The position numbers were made by a program, and so were the translations under genes. Below, piece after piece: positions 17,276 to 30,141 of a stretch of 58,963 bases of DNA. The notes beneath the pieces were generated by a model, which did not search any database, was not told where the DNA came from, and worked only from the letters and a program-made list of their open reading frames with translations. How positions within the stretch are numbered: position 1 is the stretch's first letter; the number at the start of each line of letters is the position of its first letter. The stretch comes from Dietzia aurantiaca (GTDB lineage: Bacteria > Actinomycetota > Actinomycetes > Mycobacteriales > Mycobacteriaceae), in the NCBI RefSeq assembly GCF_021033825.1, contig NZ_JAIFXZ010000019.1:1-58963 (forward strand), read 5' to 3'.

Positions 17276-17291
17276 TGTGATCGAGATCAAC
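17276..17291. promoter_or_regulatory. Weak GlxR/CRP-like half-palindrome upstream of trpC
   Basis: TGTGATCGAGATCAAC matches TGTGA-N6-TCACA well on the left and only partly on the right. It lies 33 bases upstream of the trpC start in the 98-base gap after the membrane protein gene, one of the few gaps in the supra-operon. Confidence 0.25.
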
Positions 17292-17341
17292 AATAGAGGT
17301 CCGCGGCGAGGTTCCCGAATCGGGTCCGCCCGGCGGGCCCG

Positions 17342-17989
17342 TCACACTGTCGGATCGCGCCCGTCATCCAGGTCCTGCCACAGGTCACGGCCGGAGTCGG
17401 GATCCGGCTCAACAGTCGTAGCAGCGTCCTGTCGGCGGGCGGCGGGCGTGACGTACCGATCGTCGCGGCTCACCGCCCGCGCCGGCCGGAGCATGACCAC
17501 GACGCCGGCGGCCAGGAGCGCGAACGCGCCCGCGCCGGTCGCCGCGGGCCCTGCCGCCCGGGCGGAGATCTCGGTGATCTGCGACCACTCCGGGACCGCT
17601 GCCGACCCCTCGGCGCCCGGTCCCGCGTCCGTACGGGCCTGCCCCTCGCTGCTCGTGACGACCGAGTGGGCTCGATCAGTGTCGATATCGCCCACGCCGG
17701 AGAGCACCAGCAACACTGCCGCGAGCCCCAGCAGTGCGATGACCGCGCCGATCACCCGTGCACCGATGCCCCGCACCAGGGCGACGGCGGCGATCGCCGC
17801 GACCGCACCGAGCGCCAACGGCACCAGGGCGGGTTGCCAATCGCTCCCGGTCAGGCTCCGGACGACCTCGCCCGACTGGTCGTTGAAGGCAACCACCTCG
17901 AGCCAGGTGGCCCGGGAGGCCAGCCACAACAGAACCGCGGCCACGAGAAGCAGAACGACGGGGACCAGAAGGCGGGCACGCTGCGTCAC
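17342..17989 (-). CDS. Tryptophan-biosynthesis-associated membrane protein (TIGR02234/Rv1610 type)
   Basis: The 215-residue protein has about four membrane segments (about 8-25, 55-73, 78-98, 145-165) and a charged cytoplasmic tail after [13 protein letters not shown]. Position between trpE and trpC and size match the actinobacterial Trp-operon membrane protein, whose molecular role is unknown. The GTG at 17989 overlaps the trpE stop (GTGA). Low similarity between species is normal for this family, so the assignment rests mainly on context. Confidence 0.75.
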   Translation of the reverse strand: MTQRARLLVPVVLLLVAAVLLWLASRATWLEVVAFNDQSGEVVRSLTGSDWQPALVPLALGAVAAIAAVALVRGIGARVIGAVIALLGLAAVLLVLSGVGDIDTDRAHSVVTSSEGQARTDAGPGAEGSAAVPEWSQITEISARAAGPAATGAGAFALLAAGVVVMLRPARAVSRDDRYVTPAARRQDAATTVEPDPDSGRDLWQDLDDGRDPTV

Positions 17990-19560
17990 CGCGACTCCCC
18001 CTCGCCGATTCGGTCCGCGGAGCCCGGGTCCGCGGCGTCCCGCAGCGTCTCCGCGGACGCCACGGCGCGCAGGACCGCCATCGCCTTGTTGCGGCACTCC
18101 TCGTCCTCGGCGGCCGCCACGGAGTCCGCGACGATCCCCGCGCCCGCCTGGACGTAGGCGGTGCCGTCCTTGATCACCGCCGACCGGATAGCGATCGCCT
18201 GATCGGTGTTGCCCGCGAAATCGACGTATCCGACCACTCCCCCGTACACCCCACGGCGGGTGTCCTCGAGATCCTCGATGATCTGCAGTGCACGCGGCTT
18301 GGGCGAGCCGGAGAGGGTGCCGGCCGGGAAGCAGGCGGTCACCGCGTCGATGCCCGAACGTCCGTCGGTCAGCCTCCCGGTCACCGTGGACACGAGATGC
18401 ATCACGTGGCTGTACCGCTCCACCTGACGGAACTCGGTCACGGTCACCGTGCCCGGCTCGCAGACCCGGCCCAGGTCGTTCCGGCCGAGGTCGACGAGCA
18501 TGAGGTGCTCGGCATTCTCTTTGGCGTCATCCACCAGGTCCTTGGCGAGCAGGGTGTCGTGCTCGTCGTCGTCGCCCCGGGGCCTCGTCCCCGCGATCGG
18601 GTGCGTCGTCGCCATCCGGTCGGTGACCGTCACCAGGGCCTCGGGACTCGAGCCGACGATCGTGAACGCCGTGCCACCGAACCCGTCCTCGCCGGAGCCG
18701 TCCGGGATGGCCATCAGGAACATGTACGGGCTGGGGTTGGTGGTGCGCAGGATGCGGTAGACGTCCCGCGGCGAGGCCGAGGTGTCCACCTCGAACCGCT
18801 GACTGATCACCACCTGGAACGACTCGCCGGCGTGGATCTGCTCGATGATGTTCGCGACTCGGGAGTGGTAGGTCTCCTCGTCGGTACGGCGTCGTACCTC
18901 GGGCGTCGCGGCGTCGAACACGCTGACCCCCCCGCTTCCGGGAGCGGCAAGTCGGGCCGTCATCGACTCCACTCTCGCCACCGCGTCCTCGTACGCCTCC
19001 TCGATCCGCTCGTCGCTACCGTCCCAGTTGACGGCGTTGGCGATGAGATGGATGCGCCCCTCGTGGTGATCGAACGCGGCCAGGTCCGTGGCCAGCAACT
19101 GCACCAGCTCGGGCACCTGCAGGTCGTCTGTCGTGTCCGGCTCGATCCGTTCGAGTCTGCGCACGATGTCGTAACCGAGATAGCCCACCATGCCGGAGGT
19201 CAGCGGTGGCAGGCCCTCGATCTGATCCGTACGCAGCAGTTCGAGGGTGCGACGCAGCGCCGTCAACGGGTCGCCGCCCGTCGGCGCCCCGGCGGGCACG
19301 TTCCCCCACCAGGTCGCCTCACCCGCTTCATCGACCGTCAGCGCGGCGGCCGCACCGCAACCGATGAACGACCACCGCGACCACGACCTGCCGTGCTCGG
19401 CCGACTCGAGCAGGAACGTGCCCGGCCTGTCGTCGGCGAGCTTGGCGTAGGCCGACAGCGGGGTCTCGGAATCGGCGAGGACCGTACGGACGACCGGCAC
19501 CACACGGTGTCCGGCCGCCAGGGCCCGGAACTGCTCGAGAGTCGTGGTCCGGGTGCTCAT
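17986..19560 (-). CDS. trpE: Anthranilate synthase component I
   Basis: The 524-residue chorismate-utilising enzyme catalyses the first committed step of tryptophan synthesis with a glutamine amidotransferase partner not found here. Visible motifs are the N-terminal feedback site LLES, then [28 protein letters not shown] and [14 protein letters not shown] near the C-terminus. The LLES at about residues 50-53 suggests normal feedback inhibition by tryptophan. The ATG at 19560 overlaps the tautomerase stop by 4 bases. No tryptophan leader peptide precedes it; regulation must come from elsewhere. Confidence 0.95.
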   Translation of the reverse strand: MSTRTTTLEQFRALAAGHRVVPVVRTVLADSETPLSAYAKLADDRPGTFLLESAEHGRSWSRWSFIGCGAAAALTVDEAGEATWWGNVPAGAPTGGDPLTALRRTLELLRTDQIEGLPPLTSGMVGYLGYDIVRRLERIEPDTTDDLQVPELVQLLATDLAAFDHHEGRIHLIANAVNWDGSDERIEEAYEDAVARVESMTARLAAPGSGGVSVFDAATPEVRRRTDEETYHSRVANIIEQIHAGESFQVVISQRFEVDTSASPRDVYRILRTTNPSPYMFLMAIPDGSGEDGFGGTAFTIVGSSPEALVTVTDRMATTHPIAGTRPRGDDDEHDTLLAKDLVDDAKENAEHLMLVDLGRNDLGRVCEPGTVTVTEFRQVERYSHVMHLVSTVTGRLTDGRSGIDAVTACFPAGTLSGSPKPRALQIIEDLEDTRRGVYGGVVGYVDFAGNTDQAIAIRSAVIKDGTAYVQAGAGIVADSVAAAEDEECRNKAMAVLRAVASAETLRDAADPGSADRIGEGESR

Positions 19561-19736
19561 CCGAGAACCCTGCCCCCGACGCCGAAGGAGTCGTGAGGCA
19601 TGTCAGCGACATGGACCCACACCTTGGCCGCGTCCTTGCCCGCTGCCTCGGCGTAGGCCGCGGTCACCGCGTCGATGACACGGGCCTTGTCCGCGGCGGG
19701 CATGCCGGCGAGCTGGTTGATCTGGATGAAGGGCAC
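19557..19736 (-). CDS. 4-oxalocrotonate tautomerase family enzyme
   Basis: This tiny 59-residue protein has Pro as the second residue (GTG CCC), which becomes the catalytic N-terminal proline. [26 protein letters not shown] follows in short blocks characteristic of the 4-OT fold, and VWVHVADM gives the second strand. Such proteins form dimers or hexamers and tautomerise enol acids. It lies 5 bases after hisI and overlaps trpE by 4 bases, so it is co-expressed with amino acid synthesis genes. Its substrate there is unknown. Mycobacterium has other genes at this position. Confidence 0.8.
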   Translation of the reverse strand: MPFIQINQLAGMPAADKARVIDAVTAAYAEAAGKDAAKVWVHVADMPHDSFGVGGRVLG

Positions 19737-19741
19737 TGGGT

Positions 19742-20095
19742 TCAGTCCTCCCGGAGAAGTGTGGCGGTGTCGAAACAGCTGGTGGTGCCGTTGTGACAGG
19801 CTGCGCCCGTCTGGTCCACGCGCAGTAGCACGGTGTCGCCGTCGCAGTCGATCTCGACGCTGCGAACGGTCTGGACGTGCCCGGAGGTCTCGCCCTTCAC
19901 CCACCGCTGCCCACGGGAGCGCGAGAAGTACACCCCGCGACGGGTCGCGAGGGTCTCGGCGAGGGCGGCGTCGTCCATCCAGGCCATCATGAGCACGCGA
20001 TTCGACGTCGCGTCCTGGACGACCGCCGCGACAAGGCCGTCATCCGTGCGGGAGAGTCGCCCGGCGATCGCCGGGTCGAGGACGTGGTCGCTCAT
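19742..20095 (-). CDS. hisI: Phosphoribosyl-AMP cyclohydrolase
   Basis: The third step of histidine synthesis opens the adenine ring of phosphoribosyl-AMP. The 117-residue enzyme has the zinc and magnesium motifs [27 protein letters not shown] and the cysteine pair in [12 protein letters not shown]. It is the single-function form without HisE. The ATG at 20095 overlaps hisF by 4 bases. Confidence 0.95.
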   Translation of the reverse strand: MSDHVLDPAIAGRLSRTDDGLVAAVVQDATSNRVLMMAWMDDAALAETLATRRGVYFSRSRGQRWVKGETSGHVQTVRSVEIDCDGDTVLLRVDQTGAACHNGTTSCFDTATLLRED

Positions 20096-20865
20096 CGGAC
20101 CGTGATCCCCTCGGACGCCATCGCCTTCTTGACGTCCCCGACGGTCATGTCCCCGAAGTGGAAGACGCTGGCCGCGAGCACCGCGTCGGCGCCCGCGTGG
20201 ACGGCGGGCGCGAAGTGTTCCACCGCCCCGGCCCCGCCCGAGGCGATGACGGGGATGCTGACCGCCTCGCGGACCGCGCGCAGCATCGCCAGATCGAAAC
20301 CCGCCTTGGTGCCGTCCGCGTCCATCGAGTTGAGAAGGATCTCGCCCACTCCGAGCTCCTGGCCGCGCTGCGCCCACTCGACCGCATCGATGCCGGTACC
20401 CCGGCGCCCGCCGTGGGTGGTGACCTCCCAACCGGACGGGGTGGGCTGCTCACCCTCCGGAACGGTGCGCGCGTCGACCGACAGGACGATGCACTGCGAG
20501 CCGAAGCGGCGGCTGAGCTCGCCGAGCAGCTCGGGGCGGGCGATGGCGGCGGTGTTGACGCTGACCTTGTCGGCGCCGGCGCGCAGCAGCTGGTTCACGT
20601 CGTCCTCGGTCCGGACGCCGCCCCCGACGGTGAGCGGGATGAAGATCTGCTCGGCGGTCCGCCTGACCACGTCGAGCATGGTGCCGCGCCCGGACGACGA
20701 CGCGGTCACGTCGAGAAACGTCAGCTCATCGGCTCCCTGCTCGCCGTAGGCGGCCGCCAACTCGACCGGGTCGCCGGCGTCACGCAGGTCCAGGAAGTTG
20801 ACCCCCTTGACCACACGGCCCGCGTCGACGTCCAGGCAGGGGATCACTCGGGTTGCAAGAGTCAT
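20092..20865 (-). CDS. hisF: Imidazole glycerol phosphate synthase cyclase subunit
   Basis: The 257-residue half-barrel repeat protein uses ammonia from HisH to form imidazole glycerol phosphate. Catalytic Asp lies in [15 protein letters not shown], with the phosphate motifs VGGGVR and ASGGAG and the second catalytic Asp in LNSMDADG. The ATG at 20865 has only a weak ribosome site and lies 7 bases after impA. It completes the glutamine amidotransferase complex with HisH encoded 2 kb upstream. Confidence 0.95.
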   Translation of the reverse strand: MTLATRVIPCLDVDAGRVVKGVNFLDLRDAGDPVELAAAYGEQGADELTFLDVTASSSGRGTMLDVVRRTAEQIFIPLTVGGGVRTEDDVNQLLRAGADKVSVNTAAIARPELLGELSRRFGSQCIVLSVDARTVPEGEQPTPSGWEVTTHGGRRGTGIDAVEWAQRGQELGVGEILLNSMDADGTKAGFDLAMLRAVREAVSIPVIASGGAGAVEHFAPAVHAGADAVLAASVFHFGDMTVGDVKKAMASEGITVR

Positions 20866-20872
20866 GATCGGT

Positions 20873-21787
20873 TCACCGTCCTCCCTCGAGCCACGGACGA
20901 GGGCTCTCGGGTTCCGGGGCCGCCCGTCGACGACCCGCTTCGAAGAAGTTGCCCGGCTCGCCGAGCTGCGTGACTGTGTCCAGGACCTCGGCATGGGCCC
21001 GCGAGGACGCCGCCAGCATCGACTGCGACCGGGTGGACCACTGCTCACCCGCAAGGTCCGTGACCACACCCCCGGCGGCCCGGATATGCGACGCGCCCGC
21101 CGCGTTGTCCCAGGCGTGGTTCCCGAAGCTCACCGCGGCCGACAGCCTGCCCGAGGCCACGAACGCGAGGTCCACCCCGGTGGAACCGAACTTCCGAGTC
21201 CGGGCGGCGGCCAGTGTGAGCTGCTCGAAGACCTCGCGCCGGTAGGCCGGAGGGTAGGTGGCCCGGGCCCCGGTGTTGAGGGAGCCCAGACCGAGCGCGA
21301 CGTCGCGGATCGACACGTCGGGCAGGGCCGGCACGATCTCGTCGTTCTCGCGCAGCCGGCCGCCGGCCACGGACGTGAAACGCAGCCCCAGCAGTGGCAG
21401 CCACGTCAGGCCCAGAACTGGTTGGCTCTCGTGGACCAGCGAGACCAGGATTCCCGTCGTGGGGATGCCGAGTGAATAGTTGGCGGTGCCGTCGATCGGG
21501 TCGACGACCCACAGCGTGCCCGTGTTGATGGGAGGGCCGCCGTACTCCTCCCCGTGGACCTCGAGCCCGGTGCCCTCCCGCAGTGCGTCGGAGATGCGGC
21601 GCTCGAGTTCCAGATCGAGCTCGGTGGCGAAGTCGGTGCGACTGCTCTTGGTCTGGACCCCCGGCGCTCCGAGGCCCTCGATGAACCGGGGCGTGGCCTC
21701 GTCGAGGACCCGGGTGGCGAGCGCGAGCGCCTCGTCCGGGTCGACGGGGAGATCCGTCGGCAGGGTGTTTCCGGGTTGATCTTCCAT
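20873..21787 (-). CDS. impA: Inositol monophosphatase family / histidinol-phosphatase-like protein
   Basis: This is a 304-residue FIG-type magnesium phosphatase. Metal motifs are visible as DFATELD, HGEEYGG (atypical glycines in place of the usual GEE block), [12 protein letters not shown] and the late [17 protein letters not shown]. It occupies the place of ImpA (Rv1604) between hisA and hisF in Mycobacterium, where a role in inositol or histidinol phosphate hydrolysis is suspected. I chose the ATG at 21787 because AGCAGGAGG precedes it; an ATG 24 bases upstream lacks such a site. Confidence 0.85.
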   Translation of the reverse strand: MEDQPGNTLPTDLPVDPDEALALATRVLDEATPRFIEGLGAPGVQTKSSRTDFATELDLELERRISDALREGTGLEVHGEEYGGPPINTGTLWVVDPIDGTANYSLGIPTTGILVSLVHESQPVLGLTWLPLLGLRFTSVAGGRLRENDEIVPALPDVSIRDVALGLGSLNTGARATYPPAYRREVFEQLTLAAARTRKFGSTGVDLAFVASGRLSAAVSFGNHAWDNAAGASHIRAAGGVVTDLAGEQWSTRSQSMLAASSRAHAEVLDTVTQLGEPGNFFEAGRRRAAPEPESPRPWLEGGR

Positions 21788-21842
21788 CTCGGGCCTCCTG
21801 CTCGAGGTCATGCTGCGGGTGCCTACCAGGTGGTCGTGGCGC

Positions 21843-22592
21843 TCAGCGGGTGCTTACCGCAGCGAGCGCCTCGGGCAGCGTGAAGCGGCCGGCGTACAGC
21901 GCCTTCCCGACGATCGCCCCTTCGACGCCCTCCGGGACGAGCGAGGCGATCGCCTCGAGGTCCGCGACCGAGGACACGCCACCGGAGGCGACGACCGGCG
22001 CGTCGGTGGCCGTGCACACCTGCGAGAGCATCTCGAGGTTGGGGCCGCCCAGCATGCCGTCCTTGGAGACGTCCGTCACGACGTAACGTGCGCACCCGTC
22101 ACGGTCCAGGCGCTCGAGCACCTCCCAGAGGTTGCCGCCGTCGGAGACCCAGCCGCGGCCACGCAGCCGGGGGTCGCCGTCCACGACCCGAACATCCAGC
22201 CCCACTGCGATCCGGTCACCGTGGCGGGCGATCGCCGAACGGCACCAGTCGGGGTTCTCCAGGGCGGCCGTGCCCAGGTTCACTCGCGCGCAGCCGGTCG
22301 CCAGAGCGGCCTCCAACGACTCGTCGTCGCGGATACCCCCGGACATCTCGACCTTGACGTCGAGCGTGCCCACCACCTCGGCGAGGATCTCCCGGTTGCT
22401 CCCGCGGCCGAACGCCGCATCGAGGTCGACGAGGTGCACCCACTCGGCTCCATCGCGCTGCCACTGCATCGCCGCGTCCAGCGGTGATCCGTAGGAGGTC
22501 TCTGTCCCCGCCTCGCCCTGGACGAGGCGGACGGCCTGCCCGTCCGCGACATCGACAGCGGGCAGGAGTTCGAGGTAAGAAGCGTTGCTCAC
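21843..22592 (-). CDS. priA: Bifunctional HisA/TrpF isomerase (PriA)
   Basis: The 249-residue TIM barrel isomerises ProFAR. It starts [19 protein letters not shown] with the catalytic Asp, and has MSGGIRDD, the second Asp in TDVSKDGML and ASGGVSS. In actinobacteria this protein also performs the TrpF reaction, and no trpF is visible in the trp genes here, so dual function is likely (family knowledge plus context). The GTG at 22592 starts it, 5 bases after the small membrane protein gene. Confidence 0.92.
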   Translation of the reverse strand: MSNASYLELLPAVDVADGQAVRLVQGEAGTETSYGSPLDAAMQWQRDGAEWVHLVDLDAAFGRGSNREILAEVVGTLDVKVEMSGGIRDDESLEAALATGCARVNLGTAALENPDWCRSAIARHGDRIAVGLDVRVVDGDPRLRGRGWVSDGGNLWEVLERLDRDGCARYVVTDVSKDGMLGGPNLEMLSQVCTATDAPVVASGGVSSVADLEAIASLVPEGVEGAIVGKALYAGRFTLPEALAAVSTR

Positions 22593-22597
22593 GGGGG

Positions 22598-22858
22598 TCA
22601 GCCTAGTCCGTGCGGGCCGGGGTCACCGTCATCGGCCACCTCGCCCGAGGGGTCATCCCCGTACTCCGCGCGGATCGCGCGATCGGTGATCCTTCTCGAC
22701 GCCACACCCATCGCCACGATGGTCAGGACGATCCCGGCGAGCGCCGCCACGGCACGGCCGACCGGGCCTACCGGGAGCACCGCCACCACGACCGCGGTGA
22801 GCGCGAGTCCGAGCACGCCCGCGCCCGCCACCCACAGAGCGAGCGAGGCGAACGACAC
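22598..22858 (-). CDS. Small two-helix membrane protein in the his operon
   Basis: The 86-residue protein has two hydrophobic helices (about 2-24 and 30-52) and a charged tail. I do not recognise a family. The GTG at 22858 comes 15 bases after GGGGAGG, a long spacing. An alternative ATG at 22927 would overlap the end of hisH by 47 bases. It sits between hisH and priA, so it is co-transcribed with histidine genes. Nothing in it suggests catalysis. Confidence 0.6.
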   Translation of the reverse strand: MSFASLALWVAGAGVLGLALTAVVVAVLPVGPVGRAVAALAGIVLTIVAMGVASRRITDRAIRAEYGDDPSGEVADDGDPGPHGLG

Positions 22859-22880
22859 CGGCGCCGGGGACTTTCCTCCC

Positions 22881-23546
22881 CTAGCCAATGGCGCGGATCC
22901 AGTTCTCGAGAAGCTGCAGCCCGGCATCCCCTGATTTCTCCGGGTGGAACTGGGTGGCGGTCAGTGGTCCGTTCTCCACCGCGGCCACGAACCGGGTCCC
23001 GTGCGCCGCCCAGGTGACGTCGGGCGCGCGCAGGTGATCGGACGTCTCCATCACCCAGTCCCTGACCCCGTAGGAGTGGACGAAGTAGAAGCGCTCGTCG
23101 GCGGGCATACCGGCGAACAGGACGGAGTGCTCCGCCGCCTCGACCGTGTTCCAGCCCATGTGCGGCAGGACGGGCGCCTCGAGCCTCTCGACGACCCCCG
23201 GCCATTCCCCGCAGCCCCTGGCCCCGGCGGACTCCGCGTGCTCGCCGTCGGCGAACTCCGTGCCGCGGTCGAACATCACCTGCATTCCCACACAGATGCC
23301 GAGCACCGGGCGGGAGCCGGCGAGACGTTCGCCGATGATCCGGGGGCCTTTGACGGCCTCCAGACCCTGCATGCACGCGGCGAACGCACCGACACCCGGA
23401 ACCACCAGCGCCTCTGCCTCGGTGGCCACACGCGGATCGGAGGTGACGTCGACGGTCGCTCCGACGCGCTCGAGGGCACGCCGGGCCGACAGCAGGTTGC
23501 CGGATCCGTAGTCCAGAATCGCCACCCGCGTGGCCGTTGAGCTCAT
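22881..23546 (-). CDS. hisH: Imidazole glycerol phosphate synthase glutaminase subunit
   Basis: This 221-residue class I glutamine amidotransferase supplies ammonia to HisF. It has YGSGNL, the nucleophile cysteine in GICVGMQ and the catalytic His-Glu in FHPEKSG. The stretch around 100-110 ([10 protein letters not shown]) is slightly longer than usual. Its start overlaps the MFS gene by 4 bases. Confidence 0.95.
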   Translation of the reverse strand: MSSTATRVAILDYGSGNLLSARRALERVGATVDVTSDPRVATEAEALVVPGVGAFAACMQGLEAVKGPRIIGERLAGSRPVLGICVGMQVMFDRGTEFADGEHAESAGARGCGEWPGVVERLEAPVLPHMGWNTVEAAEHSVLFAGMPADERFYFVHSYGVRDWVMETSDHLRAPDVTWAAHGTRFVAAVENGPLTATQFHPEKSGDAGLQLLENWIRAIG

Positions 23547-24790
23547 CCGTTCACCTTATCGCCGGAATCGAGCAGGGGCAGTTCGCGAGGGGGTCGGGTG
23601 CGCCTGGCGTTCACGGCGGCAGGGCCGCCCACGACGAGGACGATCCCGGCGGCCACGGTGAACAGGACCACGTAGCCGAAGCCCGCGAGCCCGCCCATGA
23701 CGATCGAGCCGAGGCCGGTCCCCGTGTCGAACGAGATGTTCCACGACGCCGACGCCGTCCCCAACCGGGACCGCGGCATCCGTTCGAACGAGCCGACCAG
23801 GGCGTCGTTCTGTACCGCGCCGAACCCGAGTCCGAAGACCACGGTGGGCACGAGGAACCACCACGGATTCACCCCGATCGACAGCAGTACGGCGATGCCG
23901 GCCATGCCGAGGGCCGCGAAGCCCAGTCCCGGCCAGACCAGGGCGCCCGGGCCCTGCCGGTCCGAGATCAGCCCCGCGAAGGTGCGACCGATGATCACAC
24001 CGACCCCGAGGAGACCGAGTCCCACACCGGCGACGACCGCCCCGCTGCCATGGACGATCTCATCGAGCGCGGGCGACAGGAACGAGGCCGCGGCCCCGTA
24101 GGGAAGAGAGACCGCGAGCATCACCAGGAACGGCCCGGCCAGAAGCACGAGGACCTGCCTCGAACTCATGGCGGCGATGTCCGAGGGCTCCGGTGGGGTC
24201 GGGTAGACCCGCGGCAGCCGGGCCGCGGCGACAAGCCCGACGACCCCGAACGCCGTCGCGCTCCAGGCGACCGCCGGGAGGCCGAACCCATCGAGAAGCC
24301 ACAGTCCCGCCGGGAGGAACAGCGCCTCGGAGATCCCGATCGCCAGGCCGATCAGCGAGGTGGCGCGGCCGAGCATGCCCGGCGGTGCGAGCTCGGCCAC
24401 CAGGGCCGACCCGGCGACGGTCATCATGCCGAATCCGGCCCCGCGGACCCCGCTGATCGCGAGTACCGCGAACGGCCCGTCGAACACCGCCAACAGCCCG
24501 GAGGGCACACCGAGGAGCGAGCTGCCGATCGCGAGAACCCAGCGATAGCCGATCGCCGCGGTGATCCGCGGGGTGATCAACTGGAACAGGACGGTCACCG
24601 TCATGAACACGCCGGTCGTCGCGCCGGCGACGACCTCGCTGCCACCACCGCGGACCACCGCGAGCGGCACGACCGGCAGCAGCAGCGAGAACCCACCGAA
24701 GGCCAGCAGGACCAGAGCGAAGGCCGCGAGGACCCCGGGGGTCCGGGTCAGTTGCGACAACGCACCCGGCTTGGCGCCACGCGGGGTCAC
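23543..24790 (-). CDS. Major facilitator transporter embedded in the his operon
   Basis: The 415-residue protein has about 12 membrane helices and the MFS loop pattern around GRATSLIGL and [11 protein letters not shown]. The family is that of actinobacterial exporters of unknown substrate. It lies between hisB and hisH, with a 4-base overlap to hisH and a 7-base gap to hisB. An MFS gene at this point is seen in some other Mycobacteriales. A link to histidine or a pathway intermediate is inferred only from position. The GTG at 24790 is the first start in frame after hisB. Confidence 0.8.
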   Translation of the reverse strand: MTPRGAKPGALSQLTRTPGVLAAFALVLLAFGGFSLLLPVVPLAVVRGGGSEVVAGATTGVFMTVTVLFQLITPRITAAIGYRWVLAIGSSLLGVPSGLLAVFDGPFAVLAISGVRGAGFGMMTVAGSALVAELAPPGMLGRATSLIGLAIGISEALFLPAGLWLLDGFGLPAVAWSATAFGVVGLVAAARLPRVYPTPPEPSDIAAMSSRQVLVLLAGPFLVMLAVSLPYGAAASFLSPALDEIVHGSGAVVAGVGLGLLGVGVIIGRTFAGLISDRQGPGALVWPGLGFAALGMAGIAVLLSIGVNPWWFLVPTVVFGLGFGAVQNDALVGSFERMPRSRLGTASASWNISFDTGTGLGSIVMGGLAGFGYVVLFTVAAGIVLVVGGPAAVNARRTRPPRELPLLDSGDKVNG

Positions 24791-24797
24791 GCCGGCA

Positions 24798-27891
<3,094 letters not shown>

Positions 27892-28064
27892 GGGCATGGC
27901 CTTTCCTAGAGTTCACCAGGTCACGGGCGACCCCGGATCGGTTGAGACCCCGGAACCGGCGCGATGCGCCCTCGAGGCACGCGACCACCGCGAACCAGTC
28001 TAGTTGCGCTGTCTGCCGTCGCGATCCGGCACACCTGAGAGGGTGCCCGGGGACGGTGCTCCCG

Positions 28065-28811
28065 TCAGACCACGGCTCCGTCGACGAGCTCCACCTTCGC
28101 ATCGCACCGTGCGGCGTTGCTCGCGTCGTGGGTGACCAGCATCAGGGCCACGTCGAACTCGCGCGCGGTCCCCAGCAGAAGGTCCATGACCGCCTCACCG
28201 GATTCTGAATCCAGGGCGCTCGTCGGCTCGTCGGCCAGGAGCAGGGACGGCCGCCCCATCAGCGCGCGGGCGACCGCGACCCGCTGCCGCTGCCCGCCGG
28301 ACAGCGCTCCGACGGATCGTCCGGCGGCGCCGCCGAGACCCACCACGTCGAGCAGTTCGTCGGCCCGACGCCGTGCGGCACGACGTGTCCGACCCGTCGG
28401 CCGGGCCCCCAACCAGACCATGGCTTCGAGCTGTTCGCGGGAGGTGAGCGAGTCGATGAGGTTGGCCTGCTGGAACACGATCCCGATCTCGGTGCGTCGC
28501 AGCTCGGCGGCCCGGCCGCGGTCGACCATCGCCAGGTCGACGAGCGAGTCGGGGGTCCGGAGCCACACCTGCCCGGAGTCGGGGCGGGTCAGCGTGGCGG
28601 CCACCGCGAGCATGCTGGACTTGCCCGACCCTGAAGGGCCGGTCACCGCCAGGCTGCGGCCGCGATCGATCTCCAGGCTCACGTGGTCGACGGCGGTGAC
28701 GCGCCCCTGTCCGTCCGGGTAGGTCAGGACGACGTCCTCCATCCGGAGAGTGGGGGCGGTGGCACCGGCCCGGTCGGTGGGGGCGGTGGTCGCGGCGTAG
28801 GCGGTGGTCAT
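28065..28811 (-). CDS. ABC transporter ATPase (MacB/LolD type)
   Basis: The 248-residue ATPase has Walker A GPSGSGKSS, Q-loop FQQANLI, signature LSGGQRQRVAVARAL, Walker B LLLADEPTSALD and H-loop VTHD. It pairs with the FtsX-like permease encoded 119 bases upstream. This MacB-like class exports peptides, lipids or antibiotics or acts as a mechanotransmitter. The ATG at 28811 follows AGGAGAA. The neighbouring divergent two-component system suggests it responds to envelope stress or an antimicrobial. Confidence 0.88.
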   Translation of the reverse strand: MTTAYAATTAPTDRAGATAPTLRMEDVVLTYPDGQGRVTAVDHVSLEIDRGRSLAVTGPSGSGKSSMLAVAATLTRPDSGQVWLRTPDSLVDLAMVDRGRAAELRRTEIGIVFQQANLIDSLTSREQLEAMVWLGARPTGRTRRAARRRADELLDVVGLGGAAGRSVGALSGGQRQRVAVARALMGRPSLLLADEPTSALDSESGEAVMDLLLGTAREFDVALMLVTHDASNAARCDAKVELVDGAVV

Positions 28812-28930
28812 GGCGGTTCTCCTGGTGGTGTCGATGGACGAGGAGTGGGTCGGGGAAGGTGACGTGAGGCGCGACGGGGTGGCTGGCGACGACGACAACG
28901 ACGTCTGCAGCCGGCGCGCGGGGAGCGGAC

Positions 28931-29986
28931 TCATCGCGCGGCGCCCAGGGCGGAATTGGGGTCGGCGGTCACGACGGGCCGCAGCGACACGGCGGCTCCG
29001 GCCAGACCGAGAGCCACGAGGATCGCGGCCGGGAGCAAGGTCGTTCCGGCGGACACCACGAACGGCACGGCTCCGGCCACCGCGAGTCCGAAGAGCGCGG
29101 CGATCGCGACCCCGCCGCCCACCCCGACGACCAGCACGATCGCGGCCTGTCCCACCGAGTCCCTGACCACCGCGACGGTGGAGGCGCCGAGGGCCTTGAG
29201 CACGGCCACGTCCCGGCGACGCTGCATACCCCACACGGCGAAGAACGCGCCTACGACCAGTGCGGTCACGGCCAGCAACATGTAGGTCATCGTGTTGAGT
29301 GAAGTGTTCTCGGCCCGGTGCGAGGGCAGTGCGCCCACGAGCCCGTCGTCGTCGACGAGCGCCAGCCCCGAGCCGTCGACCACCAGGTCCGGGTCGACCA
29401 CGTCCGCGTTCACCGCCATCGCCGTGGCGGGCCCGCCCCTGGGGGCCAGGCCGCGCCAGGTCTCGAGATCGGTCACCACGACCGGGGTGTGTGAATGCCA
29501 GAGGCCACCGGCCTGACCGGCCACCGCGAGGTCCGTTCCGTCGGCTGCGATCGAGCGGACGTCCGCGCCCAGCTCGTCGTCGATCCCGTCGGAGACCAGG
29601 GCCTGGCCGCCTGCGGGCGGAGACACCGATCCCACCGGTGCGGACAGACCCACGGCGACTGCCGATACGCCCGTCTCCGTCCCGTCGTCCAGGTTGATCC
29701 GCGCGATCCCCACGGGCACGGCTGCGGGGTCCGACGCGATGACGGCGTCGATCTGCTCGCCGGTGAGGGCGGCGCGGTCGAGATCGACGGGGCCGGACTC
29801 GTCGGCCGGGAGCACGAACGACGCGCCGCCCGACCCGAGAGACCGGAGCGCGGACACGCTCTGGTTGGCCAGGCCGGCGGTGAGGCCGAGAAGGCCGGCG
29901 ACGAGGACGGACAGCAGCAAGACGACGCCCGTGATGAGGGCGAAGCGCCACCGGGCGGTGCGCAGGTCACGCAGTGCGAAGAACAT
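28931..29986 (-). CDS. FtsX-like ABC transporter permease
   Basis: The 351-residue protein has one N-terminal membrane helix (about 15-37), a roughly 190-residue extracytoplasmic domain, then three helices at about 235-260, 285-305 and 315-340. This is the four-helix MacB/FtsX layout. The WGMQRRRDVAVLKALGAS segment is the coupling region typical of the family. The ATG at 29986 begins MFFALRDLRTARWRF. It is the first gene of a two-gene operon with the ATPase and diverges from the histidine kinase gene. Confidence 0.85.
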   Translation of the reverse strand: MFFALRDLRTARWRFALITGVVLLLSVLVAGLLGLTAGLANQSVSALRSLGSGGASFVLPADESGPVDLDRAALTGEQIDAVIASDPAAVPVGIARINLDDGTETGVSAVAVGLSAPVGSVSPPAGGQALVSDGIDDELGADVRSIAADGTDLAVAGQAGGLWHSHTPVVVTDLETWRGLAPRGGPATAMAVNADVVDPDLVVDGSGLALVDDDGLVGALPSHRAENTSLNTMTYMLLAVTALVVGAFFAVWGMQRRRDVAVLKALGASTVAVVRDSVGQAAIVLVVGVGGGVAIAALFGLAVAGAVPFVVSAGTTLLPAAILVALGLAGAAVSLRPVVTADPNSALGAAR

Positions 29987-30141
29987 CGGGTTTCCTCTCG
30001 TGAAGGTCTGTCTCCACCCTCGTCGCGTCCTCGCGGATCCGAATCGGCCGTGGGGTTGGTTCCGCGGGCACGAACGGAGGACGCCCCGCTCCACCTTTCG
30101 ATGGATGCGCGGGCCTCGCCGAAGCGACTAGCGTCGTCGGC

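Noticed and set aside
19561-19741. Tryptophan leader peptide/attenuator before trpE
   Set aside because: The upstream space is filled by the coupled tautomerase gene. No Trp-rich short frame or alternative hairpins are visible.
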